A DNA stretch of 64,000 nt from Gyromitra esculenta (taxonomy: Eukaryota > Ascomycota > Pezizomycetes > Pezizales > Discinaceae). The notes beneath the pieces are model-generated. The model worked only from the letters and a program-made list of their open reading frames with translations, was not told the origin of the DNA and made no database searches. The DNA is taken from the NCBI GenBank assembly GCA_038503075.1, contig JBCAML010000017.1, forward strand, positions 868,001-932,000, in the 5' to 3' direction. How positions within the stretch are numbered: position 1 is the stretch's first letter; each line of letters opens with the position of its first letter. The translations under genes and the position numbers were made by a program. Shown here piece by piece: positions 37,029 through 49,070 of this stretch.

Positions 37029-39274
37029 TGTGGGGTATATTCCTGTGGGTTGGAGAAGTCAAGCTGTCAAAACGAAGGGCAGCAGTATCCTAAGAGCTGC
37101 ATCACTGGTTGCGTAGGACGTCAGAGGGCATAATGCCTTTGTTATTCAGTAACCCCTCACAACGCCCCAAAGGATTAGTCTACTCAGCCTCTCGGCCCCG
37201 CCACATTTCCCGCCACAGATGCTCTTACTATGAGCCAAAGATCCCCTCACGAGTGTTTGCGATAAGACGAAATTATCCTATTAATCCTTCGCAATCCTTT
37301 CAGAAAAATAGATAAATCTTTAGCGCATCAAACCCATACATACTCTACATAGTTGCGTGTTTGCGATGCGGCTTGTTTCTATCATACTCGGGTGTAGGGG
37401 TAAGTCTGGCGAACGTGGCGGTGCGACAAGATATATCAATTTTCCTGTCCCAACTCACGCAACACCTGCGAGGCCTGGTGGGGATACCTAATCAATTCAG
37501 AATGCTAGATACATAGATAACGTGGACCTAAATTATTTGATAAAACTGGGGAAGTTCAAACAGCTGTAGATCTCTCAATGAGAGAACTATACCGCCATGA
37601 TCGCCAGACTTTTCACCTGAGTAGAGTCGAGAGTATTGCGATGCCCCATCACGAGAAAAGATGAACCGCTCAAACGTTGTGATACCCACATCCCAGAGCA
37701 TGCATAGCAGTGGGAGAAACTCGTTTTTGACATAAAACATCTATGCTTGGAGCCAGCTCCACGCGGTAGCGTTGGTCATACATACATGTACATATATACA
37801 TGCAGCTCAGAATCGGTGCAATAATAATTACATCCTTCGAACGTTTGTTGGTTTCTTGAGGAACTAAACGAAACGTTTCTTTTCCACGTTTAGAGCAGCC
37901 CTTCCCCAGTCGGTGGACATGAGATAGTTCCACTACCGAAACGGTTTAGCTGCCGCGCCCTTTGGCGGTTTCGATTGGCCAATATTCCAGAGCTGTGGGG
38001 TTTCTTTCGCTTCCTACTGAACAATTAGGGGCATTTTGTTGCGGAGGCAGCAGAACAAATCAATGGCGGTACTCTTCCCTGCAGATCCCGTCAGCCTCTA
38101 AGCTGCCTTTCTTTTGAGAGTGAAGCTATATGCACAGTGGCGGCAGCAACAGCTGCTCAAAAGATGTAGGTAGCGGTTTTTCTCATGATATGCCACAGAG
38201 ATGGCACTTTATTGTAAATTGCCAATAAAATATCTGTGAAACTGAAGATGTTCATTTCCTTCACCCTCGCTCTAACCCTCTTGAGAGGCCTTTTTCCGAC
38301 CCAGCGCATCTTTCTCCACTCGCCATCGCCATCGCCATTAGGTACTTGCATACATACATACTTCTCTCTTCTCTCTTCTCTTTCAGTCCTTTCTCCTCCA
38401 GCCTCCTTTCCCAGTCTTGCCCTCCCCTAACCCCACTACCCTGCCATCGCACGACCTTCCTTGGTATTCGGGGAACGACGCGCCTAGGCAGCAGCCACTC
38501 ATCCGCCGTCTCTCCTGTAAGCCATCTTTAGTCCTTTTCCATCGGGCTTCTCTCCCACTTTCTCCCCCTCCCCGCCCTCAAGCAGCTCCCTTTCCCCATC
38601 GCGCTACCTCCCGCAGCAACTTTACCGTCTGCTCATCCCACTGGTGTTGGTTGCTGTTATTCGTTCATCCTAGAGTTGCCTCTGCATCGTCGTCCCGTGC
38701 TTTTCGTGCTAAAAAACAAAAAAGAACAAGAAAAAAGGAAAAAGGCTACCGAGACGCCAGAGAATCCTTGTCGTCGCCTTCCACCTTAAGCGCACCCCTT
38801 CTTCATACGGAAAACCCGAGTTCTCCCCCCAAATCTTCCTCTCCCTCATCCGCTGTTCGTTCCCTCCCGCCCGCTCGCTTCAGCCATCTTCCTTCCCTCT
38901 TGACCGATAGTGGGAATCGTTGATATACCCCGTCGTCTGAAAAGTTTAAAAAATATACTTCCTAAACTTTTTCTTTCTTTTCAGACAGCATTGTAAGGGC
39001 GGATCTTTCCTGAACTGAATCTCCGTCGCAGCAGCACACGGGCCGAAAGTAAGTCTCCATGATTGGGCGCGTGTTTTACCCTACATTCGAAATCTGTGCT
39101 GATGAAATCCTCCCTTAATTTTATAGAACCACCGTCAATCAATTCTGAACACAACTCATCTATTCACCTTAGGTTCTTTATTCTCAGCTTCTGTCATCAA
39201 AATCAGAGACAGGAGAAGTATATCAAAGGAGAATACAGCTTAACGTGTTACTCCTTTGTTGATTCAGTACAATC
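37029..39274. promoter_or_regulatory. Divergent region between VMA1 and RAS, including a long RAS leader
   Basis: About 2.2 kb between outward-facing starts. The part from about 38340 to 38990 is strongly pyrimidine-rich with runs such as CTTCTCTCTTCTCTCTTCTC, as in fungal leaders, and is probably transcribed as RAS 5' untranslated sequence. The frame at 38417-38923 has no ATG start and no homology. A probable leader intron is listed separately. Confidence 0.55.
39049..39187 (+). other. Probable intron in the RAS 5' untranslated leader
   Basis: A strong donor AAA|GTAAGTC at 39049 is followed by AG acceptors near 39172 (CACCTTAG) and 39187 (TTCTCAG), before the ATG at 39275. Removing it would also remove an upstream ATG at 39060. 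Inferred from motifs only. Confidence 0.5.
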
Positions 39275-40243
39275 ATGTCACCCGTATGTTCATCCCTTAA
39301 ATACCTATTATTTCCACTTCCTTTGCTGCCTCGCATGCGATGCTGCAACATCAAAAACATACCGCGTTAGTGCACGTGTTTTAAGGTGCTAACAAATCAC
39401 TGGTTCTATAACAGGCACAGTTTCTACGTGAATACAAGCTAGTGGTTGTTGGTGGTGGTGGTGTGGGAAAGTCATGCTTAACCATTCAGCTAATTCAAAG
39501 TCATTTCGTTGATGAATACGACCCAACTATTGAAGGCAAGCATGATCATTTCTCCTACTTAATTTTGCAACTCGTTTTCCTGCTTTCTAGCCTTCTATAG
39601 CTACAGAAGCTAATGCGCAACCAGACTCCTACCGTAAGCAGTGCGTAATCGACGATGAAGTTGCCCTTCTCGATGTTCTGGATACAGCCGGTCAGGAGGA
39701 GTACTCGGCAATGCGTGAGCAGTACATGCGCACAGGAGAGGGATTCTTACTAGTGTATTCCATTACCAGCCGAACCAGCTTTGAGGAAATCGCCACGTTC
39801 CAACAGCAGATTTTGCGAGTCAAAGATAAGGATTATTTCCCTGTAATTGTTGTGGGAAATAAGTGTGATCTTGACATGGAGCGTGCTGTTAGTCAGCAAG
39901 GTATACCAACCCCGATCCAGTCATTACCATACGATACTATAATATACTTTTATACATTTAGCTAACCCGTCTACTTCCAGAGGGACGAGATCTCGCTCGC
40001 CATTTCTCATGTCGTTTCATCGAAACATCAGCCAAGTCTCGGATCAATGTTGATGAGGCTTTCTACAACTTAGTTCGTGAAATACGTCGTTACAATAAAG
40101 AACAATCTGGCGGCTCGAGCTCTCCAGGTGGTGGGCAGGGTATGAACAACAACAGAGGTGGTGAGATGGGTAGTAGTGGGAACTACAATAGCGAGAAGGA
40201 CGATAAAGGTGCGGGATGCTGCGGAAGTTGCATCATCTTGTGA
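39275..40243 (+). CDS. Ras small GTPase (rasA/Ras1 type)
   Basis: Four exons: 39275-39283, 39415-39535, 39625-39900, 39981-40243; 222 aa. The P-loop GGGGVGKS has Gly18 where human Ras has Gly12. Next come the effector YDPTIEDSYRKQC, switch [22 protein letters not shown] and ETSAK, all intact. The variable tail is Gly/Ser/Asn-rich and ends [11 protein letters not shown], a CaaX box with upstream cysteines for palmitoylation. By family it is the fungal Ras that drives polarity and cAMP signalling. The second intron must be GC-AG (GAAG|GCAAGC ... AACCAG), because only this joins PTIE to DSYRKQ, and no GT donor lies nearby. The first coding exon has three codons. It is intact, with no activating substitution at the positions equal to Gly12, Gly13 or Gln61. 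Confidence 0.97.
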
Positions 40244-43200
40244 TACGATCCACAATCTGTGTTGTCAGTAAGGTGGAATAATTTTATGGGATTTAGACAG
40301 GAAAATCGGGAGTCAAGAATGCAAATGCAGAGAACCTTGAATTCTTTGTGTGGGCATTTTCGATAGATGGATAGGGTATAGGGTACCTTGGACGAAATTT
40401 GGTTTTCTATTGGACAAATTTTTTTCAAGAGTATGTTGTTTTTCTTTCTTGTCTTCCTCCGATACTTCATTTTCTTTTACTCCGGATGACAAGGCGTGAG
40501 CAAGGATATTCTGTGCATCGCGATTAGTGCTTATTTTGTTCACCTTCCATTTCATTTTTTGCTACCACTTAACTTTCTACCTGTACGCATTTCAACCTCC
40601 TCTTTTTCCTAACCTGTGTCTTTTTTCTCTCCTGCGATGGGTGGTATTTGATGGGCTTTGTTGGGGTTTTTGTTTTTATTGCTTTCGATGTTGGTGCTTT
40701 GCATGGTATCGCGAAAGGGGAAAAACTGAAAGGCGTCGAGTAGATGTGGAGGGCAAATATTAGGGGCAGAAGATGTGAAAAATAATCCTTACATCTTCGA
40801 CGACATCCATCATTTGGTAATTCATCTTTTTATACTGTTTCAGCTCACCGCTATAACTGGTCTTTTCTTCTTTTCGTTGTGTTTGCATTCCGGTACTTTA
40901 TATCAATCCACCTCACTGTCAAATCGCTTTCTTTGCAAATCAATCTTGTTGTCACTTATCCATGGTCTATGGCATGCTTTACGTCTCTTTATTTGCTCTT
41001 GGTTATTTTCTTTCTTGTTGTTTTATAATTAATAGGTTCCAAAAATATACCATCCGTCAATATCACATGTAAAATCATATTTTTCCCACCCTACACGTAT
41101 CATTACATGATTATGAACCATTTCCCGTTCATTTACAGAAGAGCTGAGTGGATTATAAAAAGGGAGGGTAGAGTCTTTTGGGAGCTACTACTAGCTAAAA
41201 AAAACAATTGAGGGAATTGAGGGGGTTGTATGTACCGAATAGGTACATACATAGCAACAGGTTCCAGTGGACCACGTCAAAATGGAGCAACGGACCCGCT
41301 TCCAATACAACAAATGTTTAGTACTGAAGTAGTGGCAAGTGAATTTTGTTTATGCTGGTGTATTTCCGTCTTGACTGGCACTTCTTATGCCAGCTCTTCT
41401 AGCTTTGTTTTACTGTGAACCGATTTTGGTGAGGTGAAGTGGCTGCAGTGCGCTTATACACATCGTGTACACACAATCCTACTCAGTTTTCTTAGCCTGT
41501 AGTATGGCCCTCTCTTCAGCCTATTTTATGTCTTCGTCACATACGTAGATATAGTATTGGCGTACTATGTCTGGAGATTAGTGATTACTGCGAAATTATT
41601 CTGGGGGGCTACTTAGTATTATTACATACATAAAATTTAAAACCTATAGGGAATACCACAGATTATGGGCAGCACTTGATATCACCTAGGTGCGGAACAT
41701 ACCGGCAACTCTAAGACATTAGTTACCGCTTAGGGGTTTTATCCTCTCGTATGGCCATCTGAAATTACTACTGTTATTCAAAAAATTCAAAACCGTTCGC
41801 TTTCCTCTTCTCGCATTATCTATATTAGGGACTAGGGATGAGTTGACCTTTTATAATTTCACAGCCGAAACAGCAACTATCGACTAATTCCTGATCATCA
41901 ATATTCGATAATGCAAGCGTCTATCACCCTCGAGCGATGGGGGTTTGAAGGGATCAAATCTCATGCCAACTATAGAGAAATATAAAGAGTGCGAGGCTAT
42001 CTATCTCAGCCAAACTTAACTCACAGGTATCCTATCACTAGCAATGGTATTTCTGTCGAAACGAACTCCGAGGAACTCCACTACAGATCTTTGTTTCTTC
42101 AACTTGAGATAGTGAGAGATATCAGAAAGGCTTACTAAACTCTCTCCAAGTTTTTTTCGGACAGTCGTCTGTCGCATTATACTCGAGTGCTCGCCTAGGT
42201 GTTAGTCATACCCATGTTTTCATTCATTTCGTTCTCGGTATTGCCATCACACATCGCCACTTGGAGCTCTCAAGAATCAAGACAGCGCTAGCTATGGGCA
42301 CAAGCTTGCCAACCATATTAAGAGCTTAAAAGGGAAGGAGTTCAGATAAACAAAAGCTACTAGCATATACATATACAACAACTCAGCTATTAGAGAAGAT
42401 TCGTGCCCAACTCTCGAGGCCTTTTTTAGCTACCACAGATATATTCCTTTCTACATAATTATACGGCTGTATATATACTCTGGGGCCAAACCCACCAACA
42501 AAACTCGGTAGAATGTGTATCTTCAGCAGTTGTCTAGTAAATTTCTGATTCACATAGTTACCTGTCGTGTTCAACAATCTTACTCATTGATGCTCCGTCA
42601 GGCCAAGATGGCTGCTACACTATAGGCGTACATAGCTAATAAGTGATCAATTTGCGCAACTACACCAATTGCTAAGTAAAGTAAATAGATATATGTTCGT
42701 TCCTGCCTCTGGTTTTGTGTTGTACGTGCAACTCAGCTACCCAACGCAATGGCTACTTTCCAAGAATATAAATTGGTGCACTTTATTAGATGAAAGATTT
42801 GAAACTTCGTTAGTTCTAAATTTTTTACCATTAAATACATATATTCTATAATATAGCATATTATACTCCGCAGGACTGAAGAGGGTTTATTCACTACTAG
42901 GTCGCCGCATTTAGCAGCCTGCAGTTATGGATTTGGGGAAACGTATGCCTTGAAATCTATCATCGTCTCCCACTTAAAGAGTTTCAGCCCCTTTTGGTCC
43001 TTAGATATCCATACTCATACTATACTGCTTTCAGAAAGATTCGCTGATACTACATATATTGAGGCCCCAGGAGGGCCGCCAAAGACGTGACCCGCCCTCC
43101 ACGCTCCTTATCACTTTGGAAGCCTGAGCCTCATGAACTAGTCTCGGGGCTGGTTGTGCCACATGAATCCGGGCATTTTTCAACGGCCTTATTTTTCTTT

Positions 43201-45008
43201 TAAGGAAGAGCGAAACTAGGTAAGCGGGAGAAGTGCCAGAAACAACACAAGTGCCAGATCAAAGCCAACACAGCCAACGTAATGTTATCGGCGGATCTGG
43301 TACCAGAGTCAGATGAAATTTAAGCCGAATTGTTTGTCGTAAACGGTTAACAGCCTCCAGAATAAGCGAACAAATAACCACGTGCACAGCACCGGGAAGG
43401 GGGCGAAATTGATACGGTATTCGTACATCATTCTCATGAATGCGGGAGTAAATCGGTAGTGCTACAGAGTTCTCAAAAGTAATGCGGTAGTCATCCTGAC
43501 TGCAATTTCTAACAATGCGGTACCAAAAATACCCCACTTTCCGGTACTGTAATCGTAATTGACTGACGTTTGTGCACTAGGTTGGGCCCGTGCCCCATAT
43601 ATTTTCTACGATTTTGTATAGTATGCAAACACAGCCCAGTGCACAAACGTCAGTCAATTACGAGTAGTTACCCACATGTAGTCACGGCCTTCTACCCTAC
43701 AAAAAGAAAAATCAATGCTTGAAAACGCCTGTCGCTTTATCAATACACTCATACATGTGTAACGCTATCTTTTAAATAGTTGGAACTCCTGATATATGGT
43801 CTCTCCTGAATGATGAACTTTGCTCTCCATTCACATATTCGCTTTTACTTGATATTCAAACATTTTTCCATGTAAACAAATATCGAAAACCTCCTGCGCA
43901 AAATCCCAACAGGCAGGCATAATACCGAGCTAAAGTTTCGGCCACAGAATCAAGATATGTTTGGGCTCTAACAGAAGTAATCGGTATTTACTGTTTGTGT
44001 AGGATCAGGGTTTAAAAATATAAATGAAGCGGAAAAATCCATCCAGCTAAATAAATTAACTGGGCATCCTGGGCAGCGTGTGGGTTGGGCAGCGAATATT
44101 TAATGGGGTGTTTATTTTTCAAACGATATCAGAATCTCAACCACTGAAGGTATGCCAACTTATAGGTCTGAGGAAGATAACTTTGTCACTGTATATAGCG
44201 TATAACTGTTTACAGGTTACAGTAACTGAGAAAAGGATCGCCCAGAATGTGATATAATGTATAGCTAAAAGTTCACATTTCGTAATATCATGAAAAACAA
44301 TCGTGAACCGTGAATGAGGATATAGTGCAGAATAAAGCCTGAACGTGGAAGACTGAAGAGAATGAACAGGACCAATGGTTATGGTAAATATCTCAATATA
44401 AAAATAAAAAAAGCATCACCCAAGCCCGTTTAAAAAAAATCGTTCGGCCATCATTAACTAAAGGAAAGGGCCTCTTTGTGCTGAAAAAGGGGATATGTGC
44501 TTGATGCATAGGGCTCAGACCACGAAAAAAAAATCAAAATTGAAAGTGAGAAGAATCAACCAGAAAACCAACACCTAGTAGAAAGAACGGTAACAGCATG
44601 CACATCACGACGCTTAAACGAGAGAAGAACGGTCAGGTAAACGAAATGACCAGAAGGAACGACAACTCCAAAACGCTCTTTTTGAATGCCTTAATATATT
44701 GATAGTTTCATCCGATGTAATCGTAACCATTCATCATGAATCTTCAAGCACCTCTAAGTAGGTGTGGAAAGAAACTGCCGCTCAACAAACCAATGCCTAT
44801 CCAAAGACTTGTATAAACCAACTCCATCCTTGTCTGGAGATTTTTCATAGGCTTTAAGAATTTTCTGTTGATAAAACAAAGTCGACTGTAAAACTAAAGA
44901 GAAAGAATAAAGAAAAGGGTCGTAAAAATCAAACACTAAGCCAAAAAGAGAGTATTCAGACAGCCAAAGGATGCAATCCTTAAGTGCTGCTGTACCCATT
45001 CCTTAAGA
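40244..45008. other. Gene-free stretch between RAS and the zinc-ribbon gene
   Basis: About 4.8 kb, AT-rich, without a supported gene. RAS 3' flank, a near-perfect hairpin TATGTACC...GGTACATA near 41229-41250, and an inverted-repeat element at 43553-43663. The minus-strand frame 43259-43537 is uninterrupted but unrecognised. Confidence 0.55.
43553..43663. repeat. Small inverted-repeat element
   Basis: Arms 43553-43587 and 43634-43663 share a perfect 23-bp inverted repeat, TAATTGACTGACGTTTGTGC plus ACT, around an AT-rich centre. Looks like a MITE or hairpin remnant. Confidence 0.75.
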
Positions 45009-46333
45009 TTAAGCTGAGAGAGATGTCTGTTTCAAACGTTGCTCAAGCCGCTCGAGATCCTCCGCAGTAGGCTTGTATGGATACTTCTTTGGCCTAAATT
45101 TTGAATGTTAGTGCCTCTGAATACAATGGTATGTACTAAGAAGCTAACTTACGGATCACGAATTCCAGTTTCGGCCTTTTTACTCCCACATCCTTCGCAA
45201 ATAGTCGCCTGTGATTCAAATGACGAGCTGCACTTCCTACACGTCCAATGCACACGACGACGTGGTTTCTTGTAGATTCGTTTCGAACGTCCAGGAATAG
45301 GCTCATCTCTATCACTGTCACTGGGATCAAGTCCGTCATAGTATCCAGGGGGCTTATTTTTCTTGAATCTATACAGTAAATGCGATTAGCATGGCGGATT
45401 TAGCGACTGGAGACTAATGATTACTAACGGTTCACGAGGGCAGGTTTTGCAACGATGATGGTTACATTTCTTGCAGATCTTCTCGCCTGCGAAATCTGTC
45501 GAACATCTGTGGCACTTCCGATGGACCCTTTGGCGAGGAACCTTGCGGACCAAGTCTTGTCCTCCGGTCCGGCTTGGAAGTGTGAGACTAGAGATATAAT
45601 CCTTCTTCTTCTTGCGAGTAATTTTCTCTCCGATTTTCTCCTTGCCCTTGCCTTTATCCTTTGACTTCTTGATACTAAAGCCACTGCGGTATTAGTGAAA
45701 CTCTTTCAGGACCCCGAGGAGAAAGTAGGAAAATAAAGGAATAAATAGGAAGACTCACGGGTTCCTGGGACATTTCGTGCATCTTTTATGTCCACAAGAG
45801 CAGATCTTGTCGGTGCCAGTATATGTTGTACCACACCTATGGCAGCTACGGTGAACTCTCATACGGATATCTTTCTGAACCCTTTCACCCTGAGGAACAT
45901 TCGACAAGGGCCAATCAACTGCGGAGATGTCAAGCCCATGTTTCTTAAACAATTCTTGGGCGCGTTCCGCAGCGGACATACGAGGAGGAGGAGGTACCGG
46001 TATTTTCGGTGGGCGATGTGCTCTCGACTTGGGTTTTGTTTCAACCTTTGGCTCAGCAATAGCAGTGGCCCTGCTTAGTGTTAGGCTCCGTGCGTCACAA
46101 GAAACTCAATAACACTATCAAGTATCATCGAACAGAAAAATTACGTACTCAATTGGGGTAGAGACAGTAACCGGGGCAGTAACGACCTGGGCAGGAGGCC
46201 CCAGAGCAGGCGTTCCCCTCGAAGAGGAGGGCGTTTTAGGGGTGTTCTTGTTGAGGCTCATGACCCTCTTAATGGAAGCGGTGAATCGCTTCCGAATGGA
46301 TTTCTCATCGCCAACAGAACTACCGCCGACCAT
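45009..46333 (-). CDS. Uncharacterised fungal protein with three zinc-ribbon-like Cys repeats
   Basis: Five exons: 46333-46149, 46070-45759, 45683-45429, 45368-45153, 45093-45009; 350 aa. The N-terminus is Ser/Pro/Thr-rich and basic; the middle has three related repeats. Repeat 1 is HRSCHRCGTTYTGTDKICSC ending CTKCPRNP; repeat 2 is HRKCHRCSTDFAGEKICKKC ending CKTCPREP; repeat 3 is HWTCRKCSSSFESQATICEGC ending GIRDP, lacking the last Cys pair. Each repeat ends exactly at an exon boundary in the same phase, so exons 2-4 look like duplicated modules. Upstream of repeat 1 is an AERAQELFKKHGLDISAVDW block. I know this as a widespread fungal hypothetical family but can name no function. Zinc binding is inferred from cysteine spacing. 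Confidence 0.82.
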
Positions 46334-47880
46334 TTTTAATAATCGAAAATCCGACGTGACTAGGGTCTAGAGAGAGAAAAGCCTTCGAGAAGACAATATC
46401 TTGAGGTGGGAGGGTGATATAGTTGACTTGAGCCTTAAGCGTGTGTTGAGACCGTAGATTGGTGTGAGGGGGTGATGGGTTGGAGGAAGGTTGGTAACCA
46501 GCCAAGAAAATTGGGAGTGATAGCCACCTGGTGCAATTCGACTACTGTGGCGAGAAGAGTAAGGCCCAGTTAGGATAAGACAAAACGCGGATCTCTCCAG
46601 AGTTTTGGGGTTTTCCAAAGGATTTGAAAGCGTTGGGGTGAGAGGCGATGACTAAAACGAGAGTCACCGTGAAGCAACAACAGCAGCGAGGGAGAGACTT
46701 TGTTGCTGGAAGAGTGGTGATATACGATTGCTTTTCCCCTGTTCCTATCCGACCCGGCGTGAGTTTCCTGGGTGGTCCCTTGGGCGCGTCGCTTAACGAC
46801 TGTTAGCAATTTCTCGGTGGATGGTGCGACCGGGGGGCTGTACTTGGGACTAGAGAGCTTTAGCGTTATCGTTCGGTTGGCCAGTCAGCGTCAGCCGTGT
46901 CGTTGGCGTTGAGGGAAACCAAAGTGCTGTTGGCGGGAGCAACACCAGAAAGAGAGAGATTGAGGAGGGACGCTGCTGGCGCTGGGTGTGGAGGAGTGGG
47001 AGGGAGAAGAGGGAACGGGAAGCAGAAACTATACTTTAGTTACAGAGTTACAGAGTGGGTGGACCATTAGGCACAGTTTCAGCGTCGACAGACCCCAGAC
47101 ACAGCTCACAGACAACATGCAGGCAGGGACGAAAAAAGCGAGGTCTAGACAGACGCCAGACAGAAGGGAAGGCTGCCCGGCACAAGGAATCCCCACCGCG
47201 TCTCGGCTGTTTAGAAGCTGCAGCCAGTGGGGCGTTGTGGTTAAGTGGGAAAGACAGCAGGTTATGTGTACTCTACATGCGTGTGAATAGCGCTAGCAGG
47301 TGGGTCAACAGGTGGTGCTTTCGCAGGGGCTCCTCGGCAGGCCCTCAGCAGGGAACAATAAAGCTAATGGATCCAGCGTGATGGGTGTCTTCTCCAGCTT
47401 CGAAGCGAACATCCAACGCTATCTTTAGGCAGGTCTTCCGTTGAGGCGGTCACCTCTCAGTCAGGTCAAATCTACGTACATGTGTATACACATACATAAA
47501 TAGGCTTGTATTGTGTACTCTACCTCTCTGCGTCGCTGTGCTGGGCCGATTAACCATCGCTGGATTCTTGGGGTGGGAAAGATACCCCTTCTACATGAAA
47601 GCTAACCAGCCTACTCTAGGCCCAATGCAATACTTATCCAGGAATACATGTACGCACTCCACTTACCCTAAGACATACTTTAGCCCGCATTTCAACCGTT
47701 GACACATTATATTACGAAGCGCGCGCAAATGCGTGTAGTAATGAAATCTTTTAGGCGGTCACATCTAATTTTCCCGAGATAGATACGTACTACCCGGCTG
47801 CATATTCTCCATCGCAGAGAATCTTGAAAACGGAGGATTTGTGGTTAACCAACAAATAAATAGATGTGGCTGGATCAGCA

Positions 47881-47916
47881 GCTTGCATGTTCGGGTACTA
47901 AATGCCTTCCCCGAGT
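47881..47916. repeat. Solo end of the ACTCGGGG inverted-repeat family
   Basis: A 36-bp segment, GCTTGCATGTTCGGGTACTA onward, aligns with the right arm at 20525-20560 with mainly C/T and A/G differences. No partner arm is found nearby. Confidence 0.6.
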
Positions 47917-48060
47917 ACTCTTGTGTTTAGACAAGATCAAAAAAATACTTAAATTTAAAACTATAATAACCGGAAACGGGTAAAGGATTTCGGGACTGAT
48001 TCTGACTACTTCATATGCCCAACCTGGGCAATTTCAACATTTTCACAATAAATACATGTA

Positions 48061-48234
48061 CAGCACAATCGCCCTATAAGAATACGGTTGGTTCCGAAAA
48101 TAATATTCTTATAAAAGAGTTATTCTTATATGAAAAGCAGGCCACACTCAAATATACCCCTGGCAGGACTGGATTCAGCATTCTAATAAGGCGAGTATTC
48201 CTATAGTTAGTATTCTTATAGGGCGATTGTACTG
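48061..48234. mobile_element. Tc1/mariner-like MITE
   Basis: Terminal inverted repeats start CAGCACAATCGCCCTATAAG on the left; the right end reads CAGTACAATCGCCCTATAAG when reversed, one mismatch in 24. Flanked by TA on each side, the duplication typical of Tc1/mariner/pogo elements. Too short (174 bp) to encode a transposase. Confidence 0.8.
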
Positions 48235-49070
48235 TAGTAAGTATATGTGGGCTTCAACTCTAAGCTGCGCTTTGGAGACTGGAGCCAAAACACCAAGTCT
48301 TGTTACCCGGCCTCTAATAAAAGTGCAAGTCGCGGAACATATTTCGGTCACACGTATACTTCCACCCTCAAAATATCTCGGACGGTGACCTCATACCATG
48401 CAAAAGGTTCGGCTCGGACCTCATCGATGTCTTGTATCGATGTCAATTTCGAATCACTTCTCACATTCAAAGGCTCAAGACCTACTTCTCTCTCCCGTGC
48501 ACGGAAGAATATACATTTTCTGAGTTTCTTGGAGCAATTATGTGTAGAATTCACTATCGACTCTTTATCCTCACATTCATATGTACCCCTCATAGACTTA
48601 ATTAGGCTCCCTCGGTGGCTTACGTTATACTACATGTAATTTCTCTTCAACATCGGATCTCCCTTTAATCTACATAGAGTAAATATTCTATAAAATATGT
48701 AGAAACATAGGATAATCGGTGTCACTAAAATCACTCTAAGGTATGTGGTGAATTTTTGGAAGAAGTGTTGTCCCGCGTAAGTACACGTATGTTTAGTTTA
48801 TTGATTCCAGCTAAACTCAAGTCTCGCCTTAAACAATTTAACTTTCCTAGTGTATATTTTATGGTAGAGCCAGAAATCAACTGTTGCAAGGGATAAAGTG
48901 CTGAAAGTCGACTTCCGATACCGCGAACGAAGGATTGGGGGGAGGGTTTGAAGCTTTACGTCATGGGGTAAAGAGCGCTACATAGTGCGCGCATCGCTTA
49001 TAGTAGCTCTAGCGGAGTACTTTTGCTTGAAATTTCCGAGTTTCGTAAGGGACATGTAGTTGTACAAAAT

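Noticed and set aside
38417..38923. 168-codon plus-strand frame before RAS
   Set aside because: It opens with TTG, is translated pyrimidine-rich leader (Ser/Pro-rich), and has no family features.
43259..43537. 92-codon minus-strand frame
   Set aside because: Contains repeated ATGCGGTAG-like units and no recognisable domain; probably non-coding.
48247..48639. 130-codon frame in the repeat island
   Set aside because: No recognisable motif, flanked by MITEs, no splice-linked neighbours.
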